Shown: one piece after another, positions 8,539 through 17,331 of the stretch
Position numbering within the stretch: the first letter of the stretch is position 1
Layout: each line of letters opens with the position of its first letter
DNA from: Neorhizobium galegae
Lineage (GTDB): Bacteria; Pseudomonadota; Alphaproteobacteria; Rhizobiales; Rhizobiaceae
Direction of reading: 5' to 3'
Length of the DNA stretch: 64,000 bases
Assembly (NCBI RefSeq): GCF_017877135.1
Contig: NZ_JAGIPH010000002.1
Span: forward strand, 310,001 to 374,000
Notes under the pieces: generated by a model
The model's input: only the letters and a program-made list of their open reading frames with translations
The model's database searches: none
What the model was told of the DNA's origin: nothing
Program-made: the position numbers and the translations under genes

Positions 8539-9441
8539 TCAGAAGTTCCAGTTTCGCGCTTTTGCGACGATGAAATCACGAAAAACCTTGAGCTTCGCGG
8601 CGTTCTTCATCTCGTCCGGATAGCAGAAATAGGTGTCGAACGAGGGGATATCGGCGTTGATCGCCAGCTGAATCAGTCCCGGGTCGCGCCCGACGATGTA
8701 ATCTGGGAGCACCGCAATGCCGATTCCGAGCAGGCAGGCGCGTTTGATCGAGGTCTGGCTGTTGATCTGCAGGTGCGGCAGGCGCGGATTGTCGGAATTG
8801 CGCCCGGCATATTCCAGCCAGTTCACATCGAGCAGGTAATTCGGCGCCGGCTCACCGAAGGTGATGATCCGGTGTTCGTCGAGGTCCTCGATCGTCTGCG
8901 GCTCCCCGAACCGGTTGATGTAGGAGGGGGCTGCGTAGACATGCATATGCACGGTGAACAGCTTGCGCTGGATGAGGTCGGATTGCTGCGGCTGGCGCAG
9001 GCGGATCGCGCAGTCGGCATGGCGCATGTTGACGTCCAGCTCCTCGTTGTCGAGGATGAGCTGGATGGCCATTTCCGGATAAAGCTGCAGGAATTCCTGC
9101 ACCTTGTCGGTGAGCCAGCCCTGGCCGAGGCCGACCGTGGTGGTGACGCGCAGCTTGCCGCTCGGCTTCTCCGTCGTCTCCGTCAGCTGCATTTTCACCG
9201 TTTCGAGCTTCAGCAGCACGTCATGGGCGGTCCGGTAGAGAAGTTCGCCCTGTTCGGTGAGAATCAGGCCGCGGGCGTGGCGGTGAAACAGCTTTACCCC
9301 CACGTCCTGTTCGAGGGCGCTCACCTGACGGCTGATCGCCGACTGCGACAGATGCAGCTTGTCGGCGGCATGGGTGAACGATCCGGCTTCCGCTGCCGCG
9401 TGAAAAATGCGCAATTTGTCCCAGTCGAGAGGCACCACCAT
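8539..9441 (-). CDS. lsrB: LysR-family regulator LsrB/VtlR
   Basis: A 300-residue LysR-type regulator with the HTH in FHAAAEAGSFTHAADKLHLSQSAISRQVSALEQ. Its place directly after trxB (stop and start 2 bases apart) and beside tandem AbcR-like sRNAs matches the rhizobial lsrB / brucella vtlR gene. In those organisms it controls abcR sRNAs, oxidative stress and host interaction. Three cysteines are present (C144, C236, C273); the first two fall close to cysteines reported as redox-active in S. meliloti LsrB, by memory of that work. Co-transcription with trxB fits a redox-linked role. Confidence 0.85.
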   Translation of the reverse strand: MVVPLDWDKLRIFHAAAEAGSFTHAADKLHLSQSAISRQVSALEQDVGVKLFHRHARGLILTEQGELLYRTAHDVLLKLETVKMQLTETTEKPSGKLRVTTTVGLGQGWLTDKVQEFLQLYPEMAIQLILDNEELDVNMRHADCAIRLRQPQQSDLIQRKLFTVHMHVYAAPSYINRFGEPQTIEDLDEHRIITFGEPAPNYLLDVNWLEYAGRNSDNPRLPHLQINSQTSIKRACLLGIGIAVLPDYIVGRDPGLIQLAINADIPSFDTYFCYPDEMKNAAKLKVFRDFIVAKARNWNF

Positions 9442-9443
9442 GA

Positions 9444-10418
9444 TTATTCCGCCGCTTCGGCAAGCGGCAGGATGCCGGCAAGATAACGCTCGGCTTCAAG
9501 CGCTGCCATGCAGCCCATGCCGGCGGCCGTGATCGCCTGCCGGAAAGTGTCGTCCGTGACGTCACCGGCGGCAAAGACGCCCGGAACGTCGGTGGCGGTC
9601 GAATCCGGCGCGGTCCACATATAGCCGTTGTCCTTCAGCCTGACCTTGCCCTTGAACAGCTCCGTTGCCGGCGCATGGCCGATGGCCACGAAGACGCCGT
9701 GGATCGGCCGTTCGGTGATGGCGCCGGTCAGCGTGTTGCGCAGCTTCACGCCGGTGACCGATGGCGGCATCGGCGGCTTTGCAGCCTCGCCGGTGATTTC
9801 CGCCACTTCCGTGTTCCACAGCACCTCGACATTCGGGCGCTGCATGAGGCGCTCACGCAGGATCTTTTCCGAACGGAAACTGTCGCGGCGATGCACGACG
9901 GTCACTGACTTTGCAATATTCGACAGGTAGAGCGCCTCTTCGACGGCCGAATTGCCGCCGCCGACCACGATCACATCACGGTTGCGATAGAAGAAGCCAT
10001 CGCAGGTGGCGCAGGCCGAGACGCCAAACCCCTGGAAATGCTGTTCGCTGTCGATGCCGAGCCATTTCGCCTTGGCGCCGGTTGCAATGATCAGCGTATC
10101 GGCGGTCCACACCTGGCCGGAATCGGTTCTGACCACGAAGGGACGGGTGGACAAGTCCACCTCGGTCACGAGATCGTTGACGATCTCGGTGCCGACATGC
10201 TGCGCCTGCTTCAGCATCTGCTCCATCAGGAACGGGCCCTGGATCGGATCGGCAAAGCCCGGATAGTTTTCCACGTCCGTGGTGATCATCAGCTGGCCGC
10301 CCTGCTCCATGCCGGCAATCAGCACCGGCTTCAGCATGGCGCGTGCCGCATAAATGGCTGCCGTATAGCCGGCAGGCCCGGAGCCGATGATGAGAACCTG
10401 CGTGTGACGGGCAGACAT
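9444..10418 (-). CDS. trxB: Thioredoxin-disulfide reductase
   Basis: A 324-residue low-molecular-weight FAD/NADPH thioredoxin reductase that keeps thioredoxin reduced in the cytoplasm. The FAD motif LIIGSGPAGYTAAIYAARA is at the N-terminus, the redox-active CATC is at C136 and C139, and the NADPH motif VVGGGNSAVEEALYL follows. The C-terminal FAVGAGDVTD-type motif appears as VFAAGDVTDDTFRQA. The start at 10418 has GAAAGGAAAACGTCC upstream; the open frame continues to 10505 without support. It forms an operon with lsrB and is divergent from lrp. Confidence 0.96.
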   Translation of the reverse strand: MSARHTQVLIIGSGPAGYTAAIYAARAMLKPVLIAGMEQGGQLMITTDVENYPGFADPIQGPFLMEQMLKQAQHVGTEIVNDLVTEVDLSTRPFVVRTDSGQVWTADTLIIATGAKAKWLGIDSEQHFQGFGVSACATCDGFFYRNRDVIVVGGGNSAVEEALYLSNIAKSVTVVHRRDSFRSEKILRERLMQRPNVEVLWNTEVAEITGEAAKPPMPPSVTGVKLRNTLTGAITERPIHGVFVAIGHAPATELFKGKVRLKDNGYMWTAPDSTATDVPGVFAAGDVTDDTFRQAITAAGMGCMAALEAERYLAGILPLAEAAE

Positions 10419-10666
10419 GGACGTTTTCCTTTCGAGGTCGCTGTCGGCAAACGGCGGAACGCAACCCCTGCGGGGGTTCCCGGGCCATTCGCCTTTGGCT
10501 CCCATTTATGAACGTTCCCTGCCTCAATTCAAGGGCAGCAGGGCGGGAGGAGGCGCAAGCGGGCATTTACGCACACTATTCATGCGCGCTTGCGACATAA
10601 TCTTGCGCCAGATCCTTGCGTTCGCCGGGTCTTGGGCTAAAACCAACCCGAAACAAGGGGTTCTCC

Positions 10667-11134
10667 GTGCTTAAAGCCGAACTTGATGCCATCGATATCA
10701 AAATCCTTCGCGAGTTGCAGCGCGACGGTCGCATGACCAATGTCGAGCTTGCCGAGCGCGTCGGCATTTCGGCGCCGCCCTGCCTGCGGCGCGTACGCAA
10801 GCTGGAAGAGGCGGGCATCATCGAAGGCTATGCGGCGATCCTCAACGGTCCGCGCCTCGGCTACGATCTCGTCGCCTTCTGCCTTGTCGGGCTGAAGCAC
10901 CAGTCGGAAAGCAACCTGAAGGCCTTTGCCGCGCTCGCGCAGGGCTGGACCATCGTGCGCGAAGCCTGGATGGTGTCCGGCGACAGCGACTTCCTCTTGC
11001 GCTGTACGGCCGAAAACCTCACCAATTTCCAGGATTTCGTCATCGAAGTGCTGGCCGCCAACGAGCATGTCGACACCGTGCGCACCATGCTCACCATCCG
11101 GCAGGTGAAGAAGCTGGGGCTGGTGGAGGTTTAA
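10667..11134 (+). CDS. lrp: Leucine-responsive regulatory protein, Lrp/AsnC family
   Basis: A 155-residue Lrp/AsnC regulator: N-terminal HTH in DIKILRELQRDGRMTNVELAERVGISAPPCLRRVRKLEEAG and a C-terminal RAM domain for effector binding and oligomerisation. The GTG start at 10667 is preceded by AAGGGG at good spacing; the open frame upstream to 10616 lacks a ribosome site. In S. meliloti lrp also lies near trxB and the lps core cluster. It is followed by glycosyltransferase genes facing it. Confidence 0.9.
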   Translation: MLKAELDAIDIKILRELQRDGRMTNVELAERVGISAPPCLRRVRKLEEAGIIEGYAAILNGPRLGYDLVAFCLVGLKHQSESNLKAFAALAQGWTIVREAWMVSGDSDFLLRCTAENLTNFQDFVIEVLAANEHVDTVRTMLTIRQVKKLGLVEV

Positions 11135-11159
11135 GCGGCGTCAAACGCCTTCAGGGCAA

Positions 11160-11969
11160 TCACGGTTGTGTGGGTGAAAAGGCGATCCTGACATTGCGAA
11201 CCGTGCTCAACGGGTTCAGCCGGGAGCCTGCAATAGCGACCCCTGCCTGGGCGACCAGACGCAGCAATTCACGCTTGAGCTTCTGAACCGGCTTCAGTCT
11301 TGGCTTCCGGATCGCCCAGGATCGGACAATGTCGCCGTCAAGTCCTTCGCGCCCTGTCTTCAGAAACTGGTCCTGAATACAAAGGGCCGGGCTGATCTGG
11401 TAAGTCGCCAGTCGCGAAAACAGCGGCGAGGCTGGATCGAACATCAGATGGTCAATGGCCTGATTTGAACTGCTCACTGCGGCAAGCAGCATTTTGGCAG
11501 CCTTGGGTGTCACGATGTAGGCGCCCGTACCCAGGTGCGCCCCGACGAGCCGCATGAGACAGAAGGCAGATGCAACCGGCTGCTTGGCACGTGAGACGAC
11601 AATTGTCTTTCCCGTCGTCTCAAGCTTCACAAGGTCTGCGTCCGCGGGAAGCCAATCCAAAGAACGTAAAAGTGCGGATGAGGCAGGAGCAACATGCAGA
11701 TCATCCTCCAGTACGACGCCGGGTTCGCCTTTCTCAACGACCTTTTGCCAGACCTGCCTGTGGCTTAGCAGGCAGCCAACCTCGCCCACCGACAAAACCA
11801 GGCTCCCGTCCGCGTGGCTCGGCGACCATGTCTGAAGCGTTTCCGGCGAAAGCGTCTTGCCATCGACCGCTTCGATGCGTTCGAAGGCAAGGCCACGCTC
11901 CGTCAGCAGCGCCTGCATGCGGGCCATGCGGTCTAAGGCGCGATCAAGGTTGATGACGTAGATTGTCAT
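11160..11969 (-). CDS. Glycosyltransferase family 25 (LPS-type)
   Basis: A 269-residue GT25 protein, a family that adds hexoses to LPS or LOS core sugars in the cytoplasm. The start MTIYVINLDRALDRMARM carries the family signature (VINLDR..R), and GVVLEDDLHV is the acidic motif that binds the metal-nucleotide sugar. LPSHRQVW-type helices appear as GCLLSHRQVWQKVVEKGEPG. It lies 12 bases downstream of the GT4 gene on the same strand and is probably co-transcribed from greA. It resembles genes of the rhizobial lps core cluster, but I cannot assign a letter. Confidence 0.85.
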   Translation of the reverse strand: MTIYVINLDRALDRMARMQALLTERGLAFERIEAVDGKTLSPETLQTWSPSHADGSLVLSVGEVGCLLSHRQVWQKVVEKGEPGVVLEDDLHVAPASSALLRSLDWLPADADLVKLETTGKTIVVSRAKQPVASAFCLMRLVGAHLGTGAYIVTPKAAKMLLAAVSSSNQAIDHLMFDPASPLFSRLATYQISPALCIQDQFLKTGREGLDGDIVRSWAIRKPRLKPVQKLKRELLRLVAQAGVAIAGSRLNPLSTVRNVRIAFSPTQP

Positions 11970-11981
11970 GGGAAAACGGCC

Positions 11982-13040
11982 TTATCGAGCATCCAGCAGC
12001 GCCCGGTACACGGCGCCGATGGCCTTTGCCTCGCGTTCGACGGAAAAGTGTTCGGTGACGTGGGCATGGGCGGCGGTGCCGTGTGCGATGCAGAGGGACG
12101 GGGAGGCAAGGTAGGGTTCTATCCCGCCGGCAAAACTGGCAAGTTCCCCGCGTTCCACCATGCGCCCGGTTTCTCCATCGACGATCAGTTCGGCAAAGGC
12201 GCCGACATCGGCGGCCACCACCGGTATGCCGCTTGCCATGGCTTCAAGCGGGGTGAGCCCGAACCCTTCCCAGCGCTGCGGCGCGATGAACAGGTCCAGC
12301 CCGCGATACCACTCGTTGATATTGGTATGCTCGCCGACAAAGAGGATGCGATCGGCAAGGCCGGCGGCGTTGACGCGCGCTTTCAGCTCGTCCTCGAAGG
12401 GGACGTATTTCGGCGTCGCGCGCCCGGCCACCACGGCGGTCCATTGCGGATGGTTCGGCAGGAGCCGGATCATCGCATCGACAAAGAGATCCGTGCCCTT
12501 CTGGTGGCGCACGCGGCCGAAACAGCCGACATGGTGCTTTTGCGGATCTAGCCCGAGCTGCCCCTTGGCGGCAGCCTTGTCAGGCGCCGGGGAAAACCGC
12601 TGAAGATCGATGCCGTGCAGGATGACGGTGCTCTCCCGCTCGAGATAGGAGGCGGTTTTCCGGCATACCGAAATCACCTTGTCCATCCGCGAAATCAGCC
12701 ATTTCGTCCAGGCGGAATGCTTGCGCTGCGAGGCGGAGGTGAAGACGAGCTTCAGCCGCATGCGGCAGACATCGCGCAGCAGAATGCCGGGCAGCATCTC
12801 GATATTGCGCCGCGCATGCCAGACCCGGTAACGGCCGCCCTCAGGCGGTGCCCACAGGCGCAGGAGGTCGCCTGCCGACATGGACGGCAGGAAGGACGGC
12901 AAGCCCGGCCCGAAGGTGATGACCTTCTGGCCGAGACGGTTCTGAACCGGAACGAGCTGGATGATGGTGGAGGTGACGCCCGACAGCCTTCGTTTGAAGT
13001 GCGGGGCAATCACCTCGACCTGATGCAGGGAAGGGGGCAC
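11982..13040 (-). CDS. lpsB: LPS core glycosyltransferase, GT4 family (LpsB-like)
   Basis: A 352-residue retaining GT4 glycosyltransferase. The catalytic E-x7-E motif is seen in EGFGLTPLEAMASGIPVVAADVGAFAELI, and VGCFGRVRHQKGTDLFVDAM is the nucleotide-sugar domain start. The N-terminus (QVEVIAPHFKRRLSGVTSTI) and its position beside greA match rhizobial LpsB/LpcC, a core sugar transferase needed for full LPS. The name rests on synteny and recall of the family, so the exact sugar (mannose in R. leguminosarum LpcC) is an inference. It is separated from greA by 22 bases and probably shares its promoter. Confidence 0.75.
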   Translation of the reverse strand: MPPSLHQVEVIAPHFKRRLSGVTSTIIQLVPVQNRLGQKVITFGPGLPSFLPSMSAGDLLRLWAPPEGGRYRVWHARRNIEMLPGILLRDVCRMRLKLVFTSASQRKHSAWTKWLISRMDKVISVCRKTASYLERESTVILHGIDLQRFSPAPDKAAAKGQLGLDPQKHHVGCFGRVRHQKGTDLFVDAMIRLLPNHPQWTAVVAGRATPKYVPFEDELKARVNAAGLADRILFVGEHTNINEWYRGLDLFIAPQRWEGFGLTPLEAMASGIPVVAADVGAFAELIVDGETGRMVERGELASFAGGIEPYLASPSLCIAHGTAAHAHVTEHFSVEREAKAIGAVYRALLDAR

Positions 13041-13062
13041 GATCGACGCCTGCTTGACGGTT

Positions 13063-13539
13063 TCAGCCCCAGTTGACGGCGATGATCTCGTAGGCCTTGG
13101 AGCCGCCGGGTGCCACCACTTCGATGCTGTCGCCAGCTTCCTTGCCGATCATGGCGCGAGCAATCGGCGAGGAAATTGAAATGCGGCCTTCCTTCACGTC
13201 GGCTTCCTGGTCGCCGACGATCTGGTAGATCTTTTCCTCGTCGGTGTCTTCATCCACCAGCTTGACCGTGGCGCCGAACTTGATCTTGGAACCGGACATC
13301 TTGCTGAGGTCGATCACTTCGGCGCGCGCCGTCAGGTCTTCCAGTTCCGTCACGCGGCCTTCGTTGTGGCTCTGCGCTTCTTTGGCCGCGTGGTATTCGG
13401 CATTTTCCGAAAGGTCGCCATGCGCGCGCGCTTCCGAAATGGCCTCGATGATGCGAGGACGTTCCTCCTGCTGGCGCCAGCGCAGTTCTTCCTGCAGCTT
13501 GGCGAAACCGGACGGAGTCATCGGGACCTTATCAACCAT
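13063..13539 (-). CDS. greA: Transcription elongation factor GreA
   Basis: A 158-residue GreA that rescues backtracked RNA polymerase by stimulating transcript cleavage. The N-terminal coiled coil carries the tip acids in [22 protein letters not shown], and the C-terminal FKBP-like domain ends [22 protein letters not shown]. Length is the standard 158. The ribosome site AAGGAAA is just before ATG. It is the first gene of a probable greA-lpsB-GT25 unit. Confidence 0.96.
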   Translation of the reverse strand: MVDKVPMTPSGFAKLQEELRWRQQEERPRIIEAISEARAHGDLSENAEYHAAKEAQSHNEGRVTELEDLTARAEVIDLSKMSGSKIKFGATVKLVDEDTDEEKIYQIVGDQEADVKEGRISISSPIARAMIGKEAGDSIEVVAPGGSKAYEIIAVNWG

Positions 13540-13560
13540 TTTCCTTAACCCTCAGTCTCA

Positions 13561-13579
13561 TGGCCGCCACGGGCGGCCA
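13561..13579 (-). promoter_or_regulatory. Hairpin in the greA leader
   Basis: TGGCCGCC-acg-GGCGGCCA is a perfect 8-bp stem 21 bases upstream of the greA start. It is not followed by Ts on the greA strand, so it is not a simple terminator; it may tune translation or early elongation. Confidence 0.4.
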
Positions 13580-13745
13580 CAAAAAGAAACAGGTCCCGGA
13601 GGGTGTCCCCGGAACCGTGTGAAAGCTCTAATTTGGGCAACCATAGCAGAATCACCAGGTCAATTGCCAGTAAATTCGAAATAGGGCGCCGGGCGGGCTT
13701 TGACAGGGGGCGCACTTTCACAGCTCGGCTTGACGGCGGCGACCA

Positions 13746-13760
13746 GAACATATAGTGAAC
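13746..13760 (+). promoter_or_regulatory. LexA (SOS) box with overlapping promoter
   Basis: GAAC-ATATAGT-GAAC is an exact match to the alphaproteobacterial LexA site (GTTC-N7-GTTC on the other strand). A -35 TTGACG (13730-13735) and a -10 TATAGT (13751-13756), 15 bases apart, place the box over the -10 element, so LexA would block polymerase. The first ATG after it is only a few bases downstream. Confidence 0.75.
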
Positions 13761-13766
13761 ATGCTT

Positions 13767-14999
13767 ATGAAGAAGTCGCTGAAAGAACGTCTCGCCATTC
13801 TCTCCGACGCTGCCAAATACGATGCGTCCTGTGCCTCGAGTGGTACCACGAAACGCGATTCGGGCGGCAGTGGCGGTCTAGGCTCGACGGAAGGGTCCGG
13901 CATATGTCATGCCTATGCGCCGGATGGGCGCTGCATTTCTCTCCTCAAGATCCTGCTCACGAATTTCTGCATCTTCGACTGCGCCTATTGCATCAATCGC
14001 TCGTCGAGCAATGTCGAGCGTGCGCGCTTCACGCCCGACGAGGTGATCTGGCTGACGCTCGAATTCTACCGGCGCAATTATATCGAGGGTCTGTTTCTCT
14101 CCTCCGGCATCATCCGCTCCTCCGATCACACCATGGAGGAGATGGTGCGGGTGGCGCGTGAGCTGCGCACCACCCACCAGTTCCGCGGCTATATTCACCT
14201 GAAGACCATTCCGGATGCCTCTCCGGCCCTTATTGCCGAGGCAGGGCTTTATGCGGACCGGCTGTCGATCAACATCGAATTGCCGACCGACCAGGGGATT
14301 GGTCAGTTTGCACCGGAAAAGAAGCCCGCCGGCATCCGGCGCGCCATGGGCGATCTGCGGTTGAAGATCGAGGAGGCGTCCGAGCCGACGCTGCAGACGA
14401 AGCGCCGGCGCACCTTCGTTCCCGCCGGCCAGAGCACGCAGATGATCGTCGGGGCCGATGGCGCAAGCGATGCGACCATATTGGGCACCAGCGCCCGGCT
14501 TTACGGCAGCTACGGCCTCAAGCGTGTCTATTACTCCGCCTTCAGCCCGATCCCGGACGCCTCTTCGAAACTGCCGCTGATCAAGCCGCCGCTGATGCGC
14601 GAGCATCGGCTGTACCAGGCGGACTGGCTCTATCGCTTCTACGGGTTCGATATCGGCGAAATCACCGCTTCGGCACCCGACGGCAATCTCGATCTCGATC
14701 TCGATCCGAAACTGGCCTGGGCTTTGGGCAATCGCGAAAAATTTCCCGTCGACGTCAACAAGGCTCCCAAGGAAATGCTGCTGCGTGTCCCGGGGTTCGG
14801 CACAAAGACGGTGCGCGCGATCCTGTCTTCGCGCCGGCAGCGGCGGTTGCGGCTGGAGGATCTCGGGCGCCTCTCGGTGTCGCTGCGCAAGGTGCAGGCC
14901 TTCATCGTCGCAGACGGCTGGACGCCGCACCGGCTGATCGATCGCACGGATCTGCGCGGCATGTTTGCGCCGCAGCCGCAGCAACTGGCCCTGTTCTGA
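13767..14999 (+). CDS. Putative DNA modification/repair radical SAM protein (UDG-linked)
   Basis: A 410-residue radical SAM enzyme. CxxxCxxC at C68, C72 and C75 (NFCIFDCAYC) binds the 4Fe-4S cluster. A C-terminal helix-hairpin-helix (DVNKAPKEMLLRVPGFGTKTVRAILS) suggests DNA binding. It belongs to the family found beside UDG-like proteins, thought to act in DNA repair; the reaction is unknown. The start at 13767 (MKKSLKERLAIL) matches the family. GTG 13755 and ATG 13761 are possible but overlap or touch the LexA box. The stop overlaps the next start by one base (TGATG). Confidence 0.88.
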   Translation: MKKSLKERLAILSDAAKYDASCASSGTTKRDSGGSGGLGSTEGSGICHAYAPDGRCISLLKILLTNFCIFDCAYCINRSSSNVERARFTPDEVIWLTLEFYRRNYIEGLFLSSGIIRSSDHTMEEMVRVARELRTTHQFRGYIHLKTIPDASPALIAEAGLYADRLSINIELPTDQGIGQFAPEKKPAGIRRAMGDLRLKIEEASEPTLQTKRRRTFVPAGQSTQMIVGADGASDATILGTSARLYGSYGLKRVYYSAFSPIPDASSKLPLIKPPLMREHRLYQADWLYRFYGFDIGEITASAPDGNLDLDLDPKLAWALGNREKFPVDVNKAPKEMLLRVPGFGTKTVRAILSSRRQRRLRLEDLGRLSVSLRKVQAFIVADGWTPHRLIDRTDLRGMFAPQPQQLALF

Positions 15000-16459
15000 T
15001 GCGCACGGTTTTCCTGAAAGGGCGCGGCGATTTTACCGAATGGCGGGACGCCGCGCGCGCGCTCCTGCAGGCCGATATCGAGCCGCAGGCCGTCGACTGG
15101 CGGCTTGCAGGCGAGGCAACGCTTCTGGAGGGGGCGGGTGAACCGCAGCCGATGCCGGAGCCTTTGGCGGCAGCGGGGAAGGCCGTTGCGGTACCGGCAG
15201 CCTTTCTGGCGCTTGCGCAATCGGTCGTCTGTCACACGCAGCCGGCGCGCTTTGCGCTGCTTTACCGCCTGCTCTTTCGACTGCGCCATGAGCGGCAGCT
15301 TCTGGAAATCGTTTCCGATGCCGATGTGATCGAGGCGCTCAGACTTGAAAAATCGGTGCGCCGCGACAGCCACAAGATGAAGGCCTTCGTTCGCTTCAAG
15401 GAAGTGCCGGGAGAGAAGGGGCCGCGCCGCTCTTTCGTCGCCTGGTTCGAACCGGATCATTTCATCGTGGCGCGCACGGCCCCCTTCTTTGCCCGCCGCT
15501 TTGCCGACATGGACTGGCTGATTGCCACCCCGAAAGGATCGGCTACCTTCAATGGTGAAGGCCTGGTCGTATCCGATCAGCCGGCAGAAAAGCTTGACCG
15601 GCAGGATGTCGCCGATGACCTCTGGCGGGTCTATTACGCCAATATCTTCAATCCCGCCCGGTTGAAGGTGAAGGCGATGACGGCGGAAATGCCGAAGAAA
15701 TACTGGAAAAACCTGCCGGAAGCCTCGCTCATTCCGGGCCTCATCGCGCAGGCCGAGGAAAAGGTGAAGGAGATGGCTGAAAAGGCCGCCTCCCAGCCGC
15801 CGCTGTTTCACGCGCGGTTGCGCGAGCGTGCCGCCACGGCTTTGCTGGCGGACCCGCCACACGATGCGCCGTCGCCCACGCTTGCCGGGCTTCGCCGGCA
15901 GGCGGAAGGCTGTACGCGCTGCCCGCTGCATTGCAACGCCACGCAGACGGTGTTCGGGGAAGGGCCGGAGCGGGCCGATATCATGGTGGTTGGCGAGCAG
16001 CCGGGCGATCAGGAGGATCTGGCGGGTCGTGCCTTCGTCGGCCCGGCCGGGAAGCTGTTCGACGGGGTTCTGTCTGAAATCGGCATCGATCGGCAGGCGC
16101 TCTATGTCACCAATGCGGTCAAGCACTTCAAATATGAGCCGCGCGGCAAGCGGCGCATCCACCAGAAGCCGAACCAGGGCGAGATCGAGGCCTGCCGCTG
16201 GTGGCTGGGCCAGGAGGTTGACCTGGTCCAGCCGAAGCTGGTCGTGGCGATGGGGGCCAGTGCCTATTTCTCGCTGACGGGCGAAAAGCGACCTCTTTCG
16301 GAGGTGCGCGGAAAGATGATGAGCATCGGCGAAGACCGCCGGTTGCTCGTCACCGTCCATCCCTCCTATCTGCTGCGCTTGCAAGAAGGGGAGGTCCAGA
16401 GGCGGGAAAGGCAGCTTTTTCAGAATGATCTGCGCGGCATGAAAGAATACTTTATGTAG
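14999..16459 (+). CDS. udgX: DUF4130-UdgX fusion, uracil-DNA cross-linking protein
   Basis: A 486-residue two-domain protein. Residues about 1-270 are a DUF4130 (putative DNA metabolism) domain. Residues about 295-486 are a family-4-like UDG fold with CTRCPLHC iron-sulfur cysteines, motif A GEQPGDQED (from G332), the UdgX-specific loop KRRIH (K384-H388) and motif B VHPSYLLR (from V453). In mycobacterial UdgX the histidine of this loop forms a covalent bond with the sugar after uracil removal, so the protein stays on the lesion. It is coupled to the radical SAM gene and under the same LexA box. Confidence 0.88.
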   Translation: MRTVFLKGRGDFTEWRDAARALLQADIEPQAVDWRLAGEATLLEGAGEPQPMPEPLAAAGKAVAVPAAFLALAQSVVCHTQPARFALLYRLLFRLRHERQLLEIVSDADVIEALRLEKSVRRDSHKMKAFVRFKEVPGEKGPRRSFVAWFEPDHFIVARTAPFFARRFADMDWLIATPKGSATFNGEGLVVSDQPAEKLDRQDVADDLWRVYYANIFNPARLKVKAMTAEMPKKYWKNLPEASLIPGLIAQAEEKVKEMAEKAASQPPLFHARLRERAATALLADPPHDAPSPTLAGLRRQAEGCTRCPLHCNATQTVFGEGPERADIMVVGEQPGDQEDLAGRAFVGPAGKLFDGVLSEIGIDRQALYVTNAVKHFKYEPRGKRRIHQKPNQGEIEACRWWLGQEVDLVQPKLVVAMGASAYFSLTGEKRPLSEVRGKMMSIGEDRRLLVTVHPSYLLRLQEGEVQRRERQLFQNDLRGMKEYFM

Positions 16460-16652
16460 GCGCAAAAAAATATTGCCGGAGAGCCTAGTATTATTGGCGT
16501 CGTCGGCAAAAATTTACTTTTTTTGCGAAAAGTCCGTGAAATCTTACGGTTGCATCCTATGCAGGTGATGACATTATGTTTGCGTCCGAAGGTTGATTTT
16601 TAAGGAGATCAATGGTCGGGTTCATCAATCACCGCAAACGGGAGGACGTTTC

Positions 16653-17105
16653 ATGGCTATCGAAAGTGTTCAGAAGGTCGGGCTGTTCTATTTGCCGCTG
16701 CGCTCGGAAGGCGCGCCGGGCGCCCCGATCAATACGCTCAATCTGACGGTTTACACGCCGAAGAGCCTCGTGACGGGGCATTCGGAGGTAACGCAGGCCG
16801 TCAACCCGCCCCTCAGCGTGTCGTCGCATGTCTCCGGCCCGCTCATCTACGAAACCGTGATGGGACCGGGATCGAAGATCCGGATCGACCTCAAAGGCTG
16901 GCCGGAGATTGTGTGGCCGCCCGAGGCCGGAATCGGACCGGTCATTCCGGAGAACTATTCGGCAATCCTTCTTCTCGAACCCGATTTTTCGGGCGGTGAG
17001 ATCATCTACCAGTATCGCACGGGGCTCACAGGCGAATGGCACCAGGTGCGCCAGCCGATCTCCAAGACGGTGGCCGGCCATGACCCGCTCAGCAAGGCAG
17101 CATGA
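16653..17105 (+). CDS. DUF1842-like protein of unknown function
   Basis: A 150-residue protein without signal peptide or membrane segment; beta-strand-rich (NTLNLTVYTPKSLVTGHSEV, LIYETVMGPGSKIRIDLKGWP). It resembles DUF1842, a domain of unknown function, but I assign it from memory only. The start at 16653 has GGGAGGA upstream. The preceding 190 bases are AT-rich and probably carry its promoter. A perfect AAGGAG lies further upstream before an out-of-frame ATG at 16612. Confidence 0.6.
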   Translation: MAIESVQKVGLFYLPLRSEGAPGAPINTLNLTVYTPKSLVTGHSEVTQAVNPPLSVSSHVSGPLIYETVMGPGSKIRIDLKGWPEIVWPPEAGIGPVIPENYSAILLLEPDFSGGEIIYQYRTGLTGEWHQVRQPISKTVAGHDPLSKAA

Positions 17106-17262
17106 AGGCTGATCAGCCGGGCGGACCAATGACGAGGTAAAGCTATCTTGTCTTCGGCGCATCCCGACCGCCGATTACGAAGGTCCGCGTCACGCAACGT
17201 GACGGGCCCGATAGAGGCGAGCGAAGCGGGCCGTTGTGCTGGAAAAAGATCCCGAAAACGCG

Positions 17263-17286
17263 GAAGGGCGGCCAAGGCCGCCCTTC
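17263..17286 (-). terminator. Palindromic terminator downstream of carB
   Basis: GAAGGGCGGCC and GGCCGCCCTTC form a perfect stem; on the minus strand a short T run (CGCGTTTTC) follows. It lies 46 bases past the carB stop. Confidence 0.55.
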
Positions 17287-17331
17287 GTCAATTTGCTGCT
17301 TGTTTGCAGATGCGTGTCAGGCGTGACGTCC

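Noticed and set aside
14639-16465. A 608-codon open frame antisense to the radical SAM/UdgX operon
   Set aside because: Shadow frame across two coupled genes; no domain recognisable.
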